From positions 434,001 through 498,000 of the forward strand of contig NZ_CP063203.1 of the NCBI RefSeq assembly GCF_019904255.1: a stretch of 64,000 nt of DNA, given 5' to 3'. Every line of letters begins with the position of its first letter. The stretch's first letter is position 1. The DNA comes from Marixanthomonas sp. SCSIO 43207. GTDB taxonomy: Bacteria; Bacteroidota; Bacteroidia; Flavobacteriales; Flavobacteriaceae. Positions 36,573-46,595 of the stretch are shown here, in pieces. A program made the translations under genes and the position numbers. The notes under the pieces were generated by a model that was not told where the DNA came from, made no database searches, and was given only the letters and a program-made list of their open reading frames with translations.

Positions 36573-36914
36573 ATGAGTACGTTTACAATATTTATAGCTT
36601 TAATCATTTTTGTCGCCTTTTTATTGGTGGTAGTAATTATGGTACAAAACCCAAAAGGCGGTGGTTTATCTTCAACTTTTGGAGGTGGCGGTGGCCAGCA
36701 AATGGGTGGTGTTAAAAAAACAACCGATTTTCTAGATAAAAGTACCTGGACATTGGCCATTGTATTATTAGCTTTAATCTTATTAAGCAATATCCCAATT
36801 ATGGGCGGTAGCGGTGCAACTGCAACCGATACTTTTGGTGATGAGCCTGTTCAACAAACACAAATGTTGGACCCTACAACAACCGACACCGATACAACCG
36901 GTCAAGGGAACTAA
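36573..36914 (+). CDS. secG: Preprotein translocase subunit SecG
   Basis: 113 residues. Two membrane helices (about 4-24 and 56-78) joined by a Gly-rich loop, NPKGGGLSSTFGGGGGQQMGG, which is typical of SecG; VVIMVQNPKGGGL is the family's key stretch. A Thr/Asp-rich tail of about 30 residues extends past the E. coli length, as often in Bacteroidota. SecG assists SecYE during SecA-driven export. The ATG follows the previous stop after one base. A terminator closes the operon. Confidence 0.93.
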   Translation: MSTFTIFIALIIFVAFLLVVVIMVQNPKGGGLSSTFGGGGGQQMGGVKKTTDFLDKSTWTLAIVLLALILLSNIPIMGGSGATATDTFGDEPVQQTQMLDPTTTDTDTTGQGN

Positions 36915-36940
36915 AAAAATATTTCTTTACACAAAATTGA

Positions 36941-36975
36941 AAATGTCAGCTTGTCATAAGCTGGCATTTTTTGTT
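36941..36975 (+). terminator. Terminator after secG
   Basis: AAATGTCAGCTT / AAGCTGGCATTT hairpin (one G-T pair) with a GTCAT loop and a T run. It isolates secG from the groES promoter. Confidence 0.8.
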
Positions 36976-36998
36976 TCAATCTGTCAGTAACAAAGGCA

Positions 36999-37016
36999 GT
37001 GGCACAATTTCTGCCT
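36999..37016 (+). promoter_or_regulatory. Sigma-54-type (-24/-12) promoter candidate of groESL
   Basis: GTGGCACAATTTCTGCCT: GG at 37001-37002, ten bases, GC at 37013-37014, with the TGGCAC-like context expected of -24/-12 promoters. The predicted start near 37025 leaves about 40 bases of leader to the groES ATG. A TATCTTGC stretch right after it could be an imperfect alternative -7 element. Confidence 0.5.
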
Positions 37017-37066
37017 ACTATCTTGCACATAAAACTTAATAATAACAACTAAAAATAATATTGAAA

Positions 37067-37342
37067 ATGGCAGTAAAAATTCAACCACTTTCAGACAGGG
37101 TTTTGGTAGAACCCCAAGAAGCAGAAACGAAAACCGCAAGTGGAATTATCATTCCAGATTCTGCAAAAGAAAAACCTCAAAAAGGAACGGTAGTAGCAGT
37201 AGGTAAAGGAAAAAAAGACCACGATATGACCGTTAAAAAAGGAGATACAGTTTTATACGGAAAGTATTCTGGCACCGATTTAAAATACGAAGGTAAAGAC
37301 TACCTTATTATGCGAGAAGATGATATTCTTGCAATTATTTAA
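37067..37342 (+). CDS. groS: Co-chaperonin GroES
   Basis: 91 residues from ATG 37067 ([20 protein letters not shown]); a TTG two codons earlier is not needed. The mobile loop is [21 protein letters not shown], and the roof and end are [28 protein letters not shown]. GroES caps the GroEL ring. First gene of the bicistronic groESL unit, with a sigma-54-type motif upstream and no CIRCE repeat, so HrcA-type control is not apparent. Confidence 0.97.
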   Translation: MAVKIQPLSDRVLVEPQEAETKTASGIIIPDSAKEKPQKGTVVAVGKGKKDHDMTVKKGDTVLYGKYSGTDLKYEGKDYLIMREDDILAII

Positions 37343-37412
37343 TATATCATAAAAACAAAACTTCGTGACTTCTATAAGTAACGTAGTTTAATTTTTACAC
37401 ATTAAAGTATAA

Positions 37413-39092
<1,680 letters not shown>

Positions 39093-39136
39093 TCATCCAT
39101 TATAAATACGTAATGACATTGTCATTCAATCATAAA

Positions 39137-39172
39137 AAAGGTCTTCAATCAAGTTTGAAGACCTTTCTTTAT
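39137..39172 (+). terminator. Terminator after groEL
   Basis: AAAGGTCTTCAA / TTGAAGACCTTT perfect stem with a TCAAGT loop and a T-rich tail. Confidence 0.85.
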
Positions 39173-39189
39173 TTTATTTATAAAACAAA

Positions 39190-39217
39190 AACCACCTTTT
39201 TTAAGGGTGGCTTTCCT
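39190..39217. terminator. Second hairpin, likely terminator of the small minus-strand peptide
   Basis: AACCACC / GGTGGCTT stem around a T-rich loop. It lies 52 bases beyond the stop of the small basic peptide gene at 39269, on whose strand it is followed by a T-rich stretch. Confidence 0.5.
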
Positions 39218-39268
39218 CATTAAGTTTCTAACTATTTGAAGGTTTATCCGAAATAAACCTAATACAAA

Positions 39269-39367
39269 TTACTTCTTCTTTCCAGTAATTTGTGGAGCCT
39301 TTTTAGCCTGATGTTTTTGAGGCTGCGCCTTTTGAGACGACGGCTTACTGTTTGACTTTTGTCCCAT
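39269..39367 (-). CDS. Very small basic peptide
   Basis: A 32-residue frame with ATG and TAA: it opens with MGQKSNSKPSSQK and ends in APQITGKKK. It is extremely rich in Lys, Gln, Ser and Pro with no hydrophobic core, like disordered nucleic-acid-binding tails. Coding is supported by a plausible start, a hairpin downstream and by lying alone in a 426-base gap; composition alone could mislead. No function is assigned. The rest of the gap, up to the NHL gene at 39519, shows only AT-rich DNA. Confidence 0.5.
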   Translation of the reverse strand: MGQKSNSKPSSQKAQPQKHQAKKAPQITGKKK

Positions 39368-39518
39368 AATAATAGTGTTTAAGAACGTAGTAAATGTACT
39401 TCAGAAAATGATGCGTGATACTGCGTTGGCTAAAATTTAACTAAAATATTTTAGTTAAATTTTTTAATAGAATTATTGAGCTAAAACACTATTCAAAAAC
39501 AATATCTACACCTTTTAT

Positions 39519-40352
39519 TTATTTGGTATCTTCAGAAGAAGTATATTCATAAATAGCAACATTGCCGGCTAAATAATTGAGAATATAAAGATTGTTATTG
39601 CGTACATAAATATCTGAAGGAGATTGTATCTTTTCTGAAATTTCTTGAAGCAGATCACCTTGATGTGTATAAATTAAAACACGGTTATTTTCAAAATCTG
39701 TCACAAACAACCTCTCATCTGTAACGTATAACCCCATAGCTACGTTTAGATCATCATCATTTCCTATACTAGTAAGCAACGCTCCCTTTTTATCATACAC
39801 TTGCACCCTATTATTATATCCATCAGCAATCCAAATAGTATCTTGTGTTATTTGAACATCGGTAGGTTGATACAAGGCTTTTGAATCGTTTTTACCTATC
39901 TGAAGCCAATCAACACCATTGTTTGTAAACAAAACTTGGTTATCATCAAAATATGAAATAGCCATTTCATTTTTAAAAACTGAAACAGAAGATGGAGCTT
40001 TAAGAGAATCTTTTATAGGAATAACAGAACGCTCTGCTCCAGATGTAATAGTGATACGGTTTTCTTTAAATTCAGGAATGAGTAAATTTTTTCCATCTGT
40101 TGCAATATGCATAGGACGGCTAAATGAATCAAGAGTTCTTACGGCTTCATTATTTTCGGCTAAAGAGACGATACGGTTACCTACACCATCGCTTATCCAA
40201 ATGGTGTTATCTATTTCGGCAATACCCAATGGACTAACACCTTCTAATTGAACAGTTTTTAAAAACTTCCAGTTTTCTTCTGGTTGTTTCTTTGACTCTG
40301 AACAAGCAAGTAGTAAAAATAAAGCAAGGATGCTTAGGCCTATATTTTTCAT
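39519..40352 (-). CDS. NHL-repeat beta-propeller lipoprotein
   Basis: 277 residues. Lipoprotein signal with lipobox LLLAC (Cys17). Then about six repeats of the NHL type, seen in ISDGVGNRIVSL, ATDGKNLLIPEFKENRITI, IADGYNNRVQVYDKKGALL, VTDFENNRVLIYTHQGDLL and YLAGNVAIYEY. This should fold as a six-bladed propeller on the periplasmic or outer surface, used for binding partners. Ligand unknown. It is the gene after the DUF3347 lipoprotein (51 bases), on the same strand, so the two may be co-transcribed. Confidence 0.8.
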   Translation of the reverse strand: MKNIGLSILALFLLLACSESKKQPEENWKFLKTVQLEGVSPLGIAEIDNTIWISDGVGNRIVSLAENNEAVRTLDSFSRPMHIATDGKNLLIPEFKENRITITSGAERSVIPIKDSLKAPSSVSVFKNEMAISYFDDNQVLFTNNGVDWLQIGKNDSKALYQPTDVQITQDTIWIADGYNNRVQVYDKKGALLTSIGNDDDLNVAMGLYVTDERLFVTDFENNRVLIYTHQGDLLQEISEKIQSPSDIYVRNNNLYILNYLAGNVAIYEYTSSEDTK

Positions 40353-40403
40353 AGAAAAAGGCTTTAAGGTTATTTTTAAAAAAGATTTGTAAGTGTTTCT
40401 GGG

Positions 40404-40946
40404 TTATTGAATTTCTGCATCTACGCGACCGCATTTTAGCATTCTATCACCAAAATAAGGATTCATAATATCTTTGCTTTCACTCAACCAATATGCACCT
40501 TCGTTATTAAAAGCCATTGGGCAGTATTGTTTATAGATTGTACCAGATTGTAACGCATCTTTCATTATATTTTCAACCTCAACAGTTACATCAACAAAGG
40601 CTTTGCGTTGCTCTTCTACGTCACTACTTTCAGATATTTTTTGCGTTGCATCTAAAACATTTTTATCAACCCCAAAGTTTGCAAATGCAGTCATCAAGTT
40701 TGAAGCTTCTTGTGAGGCTTTTTTGGCATTTGTATTTACTAGTGCTGTTTTAAGGTTAATATATTGATTAAAAATTGATGCTTTTTTTTCATCTTTAAAC
40801 TTTGCATCTATGTTTTCAGACTCGTACACTTTAGCTTCTTTAGTCTCTACAGTTTTTACTTCGGGCTCGGTTTTCTTTTTATCATCTGCACAAGAAAAAA
40901 GAGTAACTGCAACTAATAATATGGATAAAATTATGCTTTTTTTCAT
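40404..40946 (-). CDS. DUF3347 lipoprotein
   Basis: 180 residues. Lipobox LFSC (Cys19), a charged linker, then a helical DUF3347 domain: FNQYINLKTALVNTNAKKASQEASNLMTAF, and the family's end block IYKQYCPMAFNNEGAYWLSESKDIMNPYFGDRMLKCG, with two Cys and Met/His-like residues. In other proteins this domain is attached to CusB-type efflux adaptors, where a copper link is suspected. Here it stands alone on a lipoprotein. Metal binding is inference. Confidence 0.85.
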   Translation of the reverse strand: MKKSIILSILLVAVTLFSCADDKKKTEPEVKTVETKEAKVYESENIDAKFKDEKKASIFNQYINLKTALVNTNAKKASQEASNLMTAFANFGVDKNVLDATQKISESSDVEEQRKAFVDVTVEVENIMKDALQSGTIYKQYCPMAFNNEGAYWLSESKDIMNPYFGDRMLKCGRVDAEIQ

Positions 40947-40993
40947 GGTTTTTTATTTCAAAAAATTATGTTTTCCAAAGATACAAAATTGCT

Positions 40994-41419
40994 TTATGCT
41001 TTCTTCTGAAAATAAAACGCAGGAATCAAAATAAGTAAAAATAAAGGCTGAATTAAAAAACGTCTCACATAAAACAAAAGCATATAATCTCCCGGTTGGT
41101 ATGTGTTAATTAAAAAATTATAAAAACCTGCCAAAAGCAAAAAAAGAGCTACGTACAAAAGAGTTGATAGCTTTACTATTTCAGCCTTTTTAAACGCAAA
41201 CCAAAGAATGAATAAAGACAAAATGGTGTTTATAAAATATCGAAAGGCAAGATGTACCATTAATTTTGACATTTTAAAATCTGGCAACATTGCATTTGAA
41301 TAGTCGTGTTTAAAAAATTGAATCAAGGGATCATAAAAAAGAGTTTCTTCAAAAAGCCTAACACCTATCAACAAACAAAACCCTACAACACACAATATGA
41401 TGCGAATCGCTTTATTCAT
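40994..41419 (-). CDS. Exosortase F system-associated membrane protein
   Basis: 141 residues with four predicted membrane helices (about 5-22, 60-78, 84-105, 114-136). The stretch VRLFEETLFYDPLIQFFKHDYSN and the second LPDFKMSKLMVHLAFRYFINTILSLFILW match the small partner that follows xrtF in Bacteroidota. Its role is unknown. Its start lies inside the last bases of xrtF (8-base overlap), which makes coupled translation likely. No other gene of the system is visible. Confidence 0.85.
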   Translation of the reverse strand: MNKAIRIILCVVGFCLLIGVRLFEETLFYDPLIQFFKHDYSNAMLPDFKMSKLMVHLAFRYFINTILSLFILWFAFKKAEIVKLSTLLYVALFLLLAGFYNFLINTYQPGDYMLLFYVRRFLIQPLFLLILIPAFYFQKKA

Positions 41420-41969
41420 TATTCCTTTTTTTAACAGTCACATTTTTAACCCAAAATAACCAAAGCAAAAAAACCATCCCATAAATAATCGCAGGAAAAA
41501 CTATTTGATGTAAAAAATCTGTATGCTCAGGATAATGGTACAATGCAATTGTAAGCAATGCAACTCGCAAAATATTTACAGCATAAATAAGTGCTATTCC
41601 GGCAAAAATAAAAAGAGCGGTTTTTTTAAATTTTTCTGAAAATGATACAACAAAAGCTACAAACAGAATTATAACACTTACAGCATTGCACCCTTCAACC
41701 ACTTGTGCCAAAAAAACATCATCAATATACAAACCCATAGACGCACCCGGAACAAATGCTTGCATCGATGCGTTATACCCAAACGATTCAATTACAGCCG
41801 TAGTTTGTTTGGCAACAAGGTGTGTAATAAAATCTGGATAATACACTTCACTTTTTCCGTAATCTAGGTACAAAGAATATAAAAATATAAGCACCAAGTA
41901 AGTTCCTAAGAACAAAAGAATAAACTTGATAACAGATTTATATTTCAGAAAAAGAGTTTTCAAATACAA
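41412..41969 (-). CDS. xrtF: Exosortase XrtF
   Basis: 185 residues with about four to five membrane helices. Exosortases are membrane cysteine proteases that cut a C-terminal sorting tail and pass the protein to the surface. The catalytic set is visible: Cys94 in VVEGCNAVSVI, Arg135 in VNILRVALL and His154 in DFLHQIVFPA. The F type is short, lacks extra domains and is flavobacterial. Its usual substrate is unknown; no obvious tail of the PEP-CTERM pattern was seen in this window. Start ATG 41969 gives a normal length. Confidence 0.9.
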   Translation of the reverse strand: MYLKTLFLKYKSVIKFILLFLGTYLVLIFLYSLYLDYGKSEVYYPDFITHLVAKQTTAVIESFGYNASMQAFVPGASMGLYIDDVFLAQVVEGCNAVSVIILFVAFVVSFSEKFKKTALFIFAGIALIYAVNILRVALLTIALYHYPEHTDFLHQIVFPAIIYGMVFLLWLFWVKNVTVKKRNNE

Positions 41970-42051
41970 TATATAATTTTAACAAAAATAAAGCATTTCA
42001 ACTTGGGCTTTATGCAGCTTTTGAAATACTTTTACCACAAAATAAATCACT

Positions 42052-42507
42052 ATGTCTTTTGAAGCTTTAAAACCCAAAGTAACTACAATTTTAGCAAACG
42101 AAAAAGAATCTGTAAAACAACGCCTTACAGAAGTTTGTGAATTACTACAAACCTCATTAGGGTATTATGATTGGGTAGGCTTCTATTTTGCAAATCACGA
42201 TCAAAAAACATTACACCTTGAAGCCTTTGCCGGTGAACCTACAGACCATGTAGTGATACCATTTGGAAAAGGAATTTGTGGTCAAGTAGCAGAAAGTAAC
42301 GAAAATTTTGTAGTTGCCGATGTAAAAGCTCAAAACAATTATATTGCTTGCAGCATGTATGTTAAAGCAGAAATTGTTATTCCGCTTTTTAAGGATGGAA
42401 AAAACATTGGGCAAATAGATATTGATTCACACACAGAAGATCCTTTTTCTTCTGAAGACGAGCGTTTTCTTGAATGGGTCAATCAACAAGTAGCTCAAAT
42501 TTTATAG
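42052..42507 (+). CDS. GAF-domain free methionine-R-sulfoxide reductase
   Basis: 151 residues, a single GAF domain. FGKGICGQVAESNENFVVADV and NYIACSMYVKAEIVIPLF correspond to the fRMsr (YebR) motifs KGVCG and HIACD, with Cys76 and Cys100 as the likely redox pair; a third family cysteine is not evident. It repairs free Met-(R)-sulfoxide with thioredoxin. DGKNIGQIDIDS and FLEWVNQQVAQIL end the fold. It is alone on the plus strand, divergent from xrtF, and ends two bases before the permease stop. Confidence 0.85.
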   Translation: MSFEALKPKVTTILANEKESVKQRLTEVCELLQTSLGYYDWVGFYFANHDQKTLHLEAFAGEPTDHVVIPFGKGICGQVAESNENFVVADVKAQNNYIACSMYVKAEIVIPLFKDGKNIGQIDIDSHTEDPFSSEDERFLEWVNQQVAQIL

Positions 42508-42508
42508 C

Positions 42509-43765
42509 TTACATACCCGTTCTAATTGCCTCAACCGGATCTAGTTTTGAAGCTGAAATAGCCGGAAGTATTCCTGAAATTAATCCAATTCCTGCTGAAA
42601 TTGCAGTACCAATAAACATATTCCAAGGTGATAAAACAAATTCAAAGTCACCTGTAAATTGTGAGGCTAATAATGACACAAAAAAGACAAGCACTAGGCC
42701 TATCAAACCTCCAATAACTGCAAGTATAACAGCTTCAAATAGAAACTGTAATAATATAAACCGGTTTTTTGCACCCAATGATTTTTGAATTCCAATTAAA
42801 TTAGTTCGTTCTTTTACACTCACAAACATAATATTGGCAATACCAAAGCCACCAACTAGTAACGAAAACCCACTAATTATGAGGCCTATAAAATTCATTT
42901 GTCTGGTAATATTATCTATTAAATCTGCAAACCCTTGTAGTTGATTTACAAAAAAGGTATTTACTTCACCAGGTTTAGTTCCTCTTTTTAAACGAAGTTT
43001 TTGCTCCAGTAAAGCTATAAACTCTTCATTATCGATATCTTTCTCGGGTTTTATCACAATCTGCGGAAACGTGCTTTTATTATTATCGCCATACATGCGC
43101 CTAACAATATTTACCGGCATCCAGATTGACGTGTCTTTTGAGCCACCAAACAAACCTGCTCCTTCTTTTTCTAGTACGCCAATTACATTAAACTTTCTAC
43201 CATAAATGCGTACTTCTTTCCCAATGGCTCTTTGGCTTCCGCCGAAAAGCTTTTGAGCAATTTCATACCCTACAACTACAACCATAGACCCGCTATTGGA
43301 TTCGGCGCCATTAAAAAAACGTCCAGTATCCAATTGCAGCGCTTCTATGTAATAATATGTATCTGTTACAGCACCAATAGGAACATCGCTTATTTGATTA
43401 TCACCATATTTTACTGTTTCATTAGGCACATTTAAGGTGTAAGTTGCATAATCCAAATTTGGAACATTACTTTCTAAGTACTGGTATTCTTCATAAGTCA
43501 CCATTGGGAACTGGTCTCGTTTCCATCGAGGAACATCTGTGGGGCCAAAAGAAAAATGTGATAAAATAATCGTGCTTTTATCAAGTGAACTTATATTTCC
43601 TTCAATCTCTCTTTTTAAAGAATCTACAGCTGCCAAAACAGCAATTATTGAAAAAATACCTATAGTTACTCCCACCAATGACAGAAATGTACGTAGCTTG
43701 TTGTTTTTTAATGCATTGACTGCAAAACCAAAACTTTCTTTTAAAACTCGTAAGTAAACCAGCAT
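42509..43765 (-). CDS. MacB/FtsX-type ABC transporter permease
   Basis: 418 residues. N-terminal helix in LRTFLSLVGVTIGIFSIIAVLAAVDSL, then the MacB periplasmic core (about 45-265), then the FtsX domain with three helices (about 285-405) and the end block LPAISASKLDPVEAIRTGM. This family drives mechanotransmission for export of peptides, lipoproteins or drugs, with an ATPase partner. The partner gene is not adjacent, so it must be elsewhere. The convergent fRMsr gene ends almost at the same place. No substrate can be named. Confidence 0.88.
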   Translation of the reverse strand: MLVYLRVLKESFGFAVNALKNNKLRTFLSLVGVTIGIFSIIAVLAAVDSLKREIEGNISSLDKSTIILSHFSFGPTDVPRWKRDQFPMVTYEEYQYLESNVPNLDYATYTLNVPNETVKYGDNQISDVPIGAVTDTYYYIEALQLDTGRFFNGAESNSGSMVVVVGYEIAQKLFGGSQRAIGKEVRIYGRKFNVIGVLEKEGAGLFGGSKDTSIWMPVNIVRRMYGDNNKSTFPQIVIKPEKDIDNEEFIALLEQKLRLKRGTKPGEVNTFFVNQLQGFADLIDNITRQMNFIGLIISGFSLLVGGFGIANIMFVSVKERTNLIGIQKSLGAKNRFILLQFLFEAVILAVIGGLIGLVLVFFVSLLASQFTGDFEFVLSPWNMFIGTAISAGIGLISGILPAISASKLDPVEAIRTGM

Positions 43766-43904
43766 TTTTATTCAGTTATTAATTATTAAAACAACAGTTA
43801 CGTTTAATAAAATTACAAATCTGTACTCCTATTTTATTGTAAAATACAAGGTATTGATTTTTTTGAAAAAATTAATACATCCATTGGACGGTTTCTATAC
43901 CATA

Positions 43905-43938
43905 TTGTTACAATTTTATATGTAATTATGTACTTTTG
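43905..43938 (+). promoter_or_regulatory. Promoter of purH
   Basis: TTG at 43905-43907 and exact TACTTTTG at 43931-43938, 23 bases apart. The purH ATG is 18 bases after the -7 element. Confidence 0.65.
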
Positions 43939-43956
43939 CCCCTTAAATTTCAATCC

Positions 43957-45489
43957 ATGGGCGATACAAAAAAAATCACTTCAGCATTAATTTCAGTTTT
44001 TCATAAAGAAGGACTAGAACCAATTGTAAAACAGCTTGACAAACTAGGCGTTACCATATACTCTACCGGCGGAACTCAAAAATTTATCAATGACCTAGGA
44101 ATCGATGTTGTACCGGTTGAAGAGGTTACCGATTATCCTTCTATTTTGGGAGGTCGTGTAAAAACCTTGCACCCAAAAGTTTTTGGTGGTATTTTAAACC
44201 GTCAAGACAATGAAAGTGATGTTACCGAAATGGATCAATACAATATTCCTCAGCTTGATTTGGTGATTGTAGATCTATATCCTTTTGAAAAAACGGTTGC
44301 CTCTGGCGCAGCCGAACAAGATATTATTGAAAAAATAGATATTGGCGGTATTTCACTAATACGCGCAGCTGCAAAAAACTTTAAAGACACACTTTGTGTT
44401 TCTTCTATGGAAGATTATGAAGAGGTGTTACAGCTTATTTCAGAAAATGAAGGAAAAACCAGCTTGAAAGACAGAAAGCGTTTTGCTGCAAAATCATTTA
44501 ATATATCTTCTCATTACGATTCTGCGATATTCAACTACTTTAATTCTGAAAAAGAAATTACTTCATTAAAAATAAGCGAAACAAAAGGAAAAGAACTTCG
44601 TTACGGCGAAAACCCACATCAAAAAGGCTATTTCTTTGGTGATTTTGAAGCGATGTTTGATAAATTACACGGTAAAGAATTAAGCTACAACAACCTTCTT
44701 GACGTTGACGCCGCAATTAACTTAATGTCTGAGTTTACAGATGAAGCACCTACATTTGCCATTTTAAAACACAATAATGCCTGCGGAATTGCCCAACGAG
44801 ATACTGTTAAACAAGCATATGTTGATGCATTGGCAGGTGATCCCGTTTCGGCCTTTGGCGGAATTTTAATTAGTAATTCTGAAATTGACGAAGCCACCGC
44901 TGAAGAAATTCATAAACTATTTTGTGAAGTAGTTATTGCACCTTCTTTTTCAGAAAATGCTTTAGACATTTTAAAAGGAAAAAAGAATAGAATTATATTA
45001 ATTCAAAAACAAACTAAACTTCCAGAAACACAAGTAAGAACTAGCCTCAACGGATATTTGGTTCAAGATAAAGACTCAAAAACCGATTCAAAAGAAGAAT
45101 TAACTTACAAAACCAACAATAAACCTAGCAATAGCGAGTTAGAAGATTTGTTGTTTGCTTCAAAGATTTGTAAACACACCAAAAGTAACACCATTGTTTT
45201 GGCAAAAAACAAACAATTGTGTGCCAGCGGAACCGGACAAACATCTCGCGTAGATGCGCTACGTCAAGCCATTGAAAAAGCCAATAGTTTTGAGTTTAAT
45301 TTAGACGGAGCTGTTATGGCCAGCGATGCGTTTTTTCCATTTCCAGATTGTGTAGAAATAGCAGACAACGCCGGAATTAAAGCAGTAATTCAACCCGGAG
45401 GCTCTATAAAAGATGAGCTAAGCATTGATTATTGCAACAAAAATGAAATGTCAATGGTATTTACAGGTACTCGTCATTTTAAACACTAA
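43957..45489 (+). CDS. purH: Bifunctional PurH (AICAR formyltransferase / IMP cyclohydrolase)
   Basis: 510 residues from ATG 43957 (MGDTKKITSALISVFHKEGL). A TTG start 21 bases earlier overlaps the -7 element and is rejected. Last two steps of purine synthesis. The N-terminal IMP cyclohydrolase (MGS-like) domain has YSTGGTQKFIND and GGRVKTLHPKVFGGIL; the C-terminal transformylase domain has LRYGENPHQKGYFFGD, LKHNNACGIA and the end FTGTRHFKH. Length is normal. It stands just ahead of mreB, and a -7 element between the two suggests mreB has its own promoter. Confidence 0.97.
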   Translation: MGDTKKITSALISVFHKEGLEPIVKQLDKLGVTIYSTGGTQKFINDLGIDVVPVEEVTDYPSILGGRVKTLHPKVFGGILNRQDNESDVTEMDQYNIPQLDLVIVDLYPFEKTVASGAAEQDIIEKIDIGGISLIRAAAKNFKDTLCVSSMEDYEEVLQLISENEGKTSLKDRKRFAAKSFNISSHYDSAIFNYFNSEKEITSLKISETKGKELRYGENPHQKGYFFGDFEAMFDKLHGKELSYNNLLDVDAAINLMSEFTDEAPTFAILKHNNACGIAQRDTVKQAYVDALAGDPVSAFGGILISNSEIDEATAEEIHKLFCEVVIAPSFSENALDILKGKKNRIILIQKQTKLPETQVRTSLNGYLVQDKDSKTDSKEELTYKTNNKPSNSELEDLLFASKICKHTKSNTIVLAKNKQLCASGTGQTSRVDALRQAIEKANSFEFNLDGAVMASDAFFPFPDCVEIADNAGIKAVIQPGGSIKDELSIDYCNKNEMSMVFTGTRHFKH

Positions 45490-45495
45490 AAATGT

Positions 45496-45503
45496 TACAT
45501 TTG
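45496..45503 (+). promoter_or_regulatory. -7 element of the mre operon
   Basis: Exact TACATTTG beginning six bases after the purH stop. The predicted start leaves a leader of about 45 bases before the mreB ATG. Confidence 0.5.
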
Positions 45504-45553
45504 TGAATAGCAGTAGCTTATCACGTATAATTTCAATACCACCAAAATAAGAT

Positions 45554-46582
45554 ATGGGATTTTTTGATTTCTTAACGGAAGAAATAGCCATCGATTTAGG
45601 GACAGCAAACACCTTAATCATTCACAACGACAAGGTTGTTGTTGATGCACCTTCCATTGTTGCACGAGACCGTTCTACCGGTAAAATTATAGCCGTTGGT
45701 CGAGAAGCCAGCATGATGCAAGGAAAAACACATGAAAACATTAAAACCATTCGCCCATTAAAAGATGGTGTAATTGCAGATTTTGATGCTAGTGAAAAAA
45801 TGATCAATATGTTCATTAAAGACATTCCGGCATTAAAGAAAAAATGGCTTACCCCTTCCCTACGTATGGTGGTTTGTATTCCTAGCGGAATTACCGAAGT
45901 AGAAATGCGCGCCGTTAAAGAAAGTGCAGAACGTGTAAACGGTAAAGAAGTATATCTTATTCACGAACCCATGGCTGCTGCAATAGGTATTGGTGTAGAT
46001 ATTATGCAACCCAAAGGTAATATGGTAGTTGACATAGGTGGTGGTACTACAGAAATTGCTGTAATTGCACTTGGTGGGATTGTATGTGATAAATCTATAA
46101 AAATTGCCGGTGATGTATTTACAAACGACATTATCTATTACATGCGCACCCAACACAACTTGTATGTAGGCGAACGTACTGCCGAAAAAATTAAAATTCA
46201 AATCGGTGCTGCTACAGAAGACTTGGAGCTTCCACCAGAAGAAATGTCGGTTCAAGGTAGAGATTTGTTAACCGGAAAGCCTAAACAAGTGCAAACCTCT
46301 TTCAGAGAAATTGCAAAAGCCTTAGACAAATCAATTCTTCGTATTGAAGATGCTGTGATGGAAACACTATCACAAACTCCTCCAGAGTTGGCGGCAGATA
46401 TCTACAACACCGGAATTTATTTAGCTGGTGGTGGATCAATGCTACGTGGCCTAGATAAACGTTTGTCTCAAAAAACAGACCTTCCGGTGTATATAGCAGA
46501 AGATCCTTTAAGAGCTGTAGTTCGCGGAACAGGCATTTGCTTGAAAAACTTAAACAAATACAAAAGTGTGTTGATAAAATAG
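45554..46582 (+). CDS. mreB: Rod-shape actin MreB
   Basis: 342 residues. Actin-fold filament protein that guides elongation of the cell wall along the inner membrane. Phosphate-1 loop AIDLGTANT, phosphate-2 loop VVDIGGGTTEIAVIALGG, connect-1 HEPMAAAIGIG, and the adenosine region LAGGGSMLRGLDK. The N-terminus MGFFDFLTEEIAIDLG suits the amphipathic membrane contact. First of mreB-C-D-mrdA-rodA, a complete rod system. Confidence 0.97.
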   Translation: MGFFDFLTEEIAIDLGTANTLIIHNDKVVVDAPSIVARDRSTGKIIAVGREASMMQGKTHENIKTIRPLKDGVIADFDASEKMINMFIKDIPALKKKWLTPSLRMVVCIPSGITEVEMRAVKESAERVNGKEVYLIHEPMAAAIGIGVDIMQPKGNMVVDIGGGTTEIAVIALGGIVCDKSIKIAGDVFTNDIIYYMRTQHNLYVGERTAEKIKIQIGAATEDLELPPEEMSVQGRDLLTGKPKQVQTSFREIAKALDKSILRIEDAVMETLSQTPPELAADIYNTGIYLAGGGSMLRGLDKRLSQKTDLPVYIAEDPLRAVVRGTGICLKNLNKYKSVLIK

Positions 46583-46595
46583 GAAATAACTCGTC

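Noticed and set aside
36915-37066. CIRCE (HrcA operator) before groES
   Set aside because: No TTAGCACTC-N9-GAGTGCTAA-like repeat is present.
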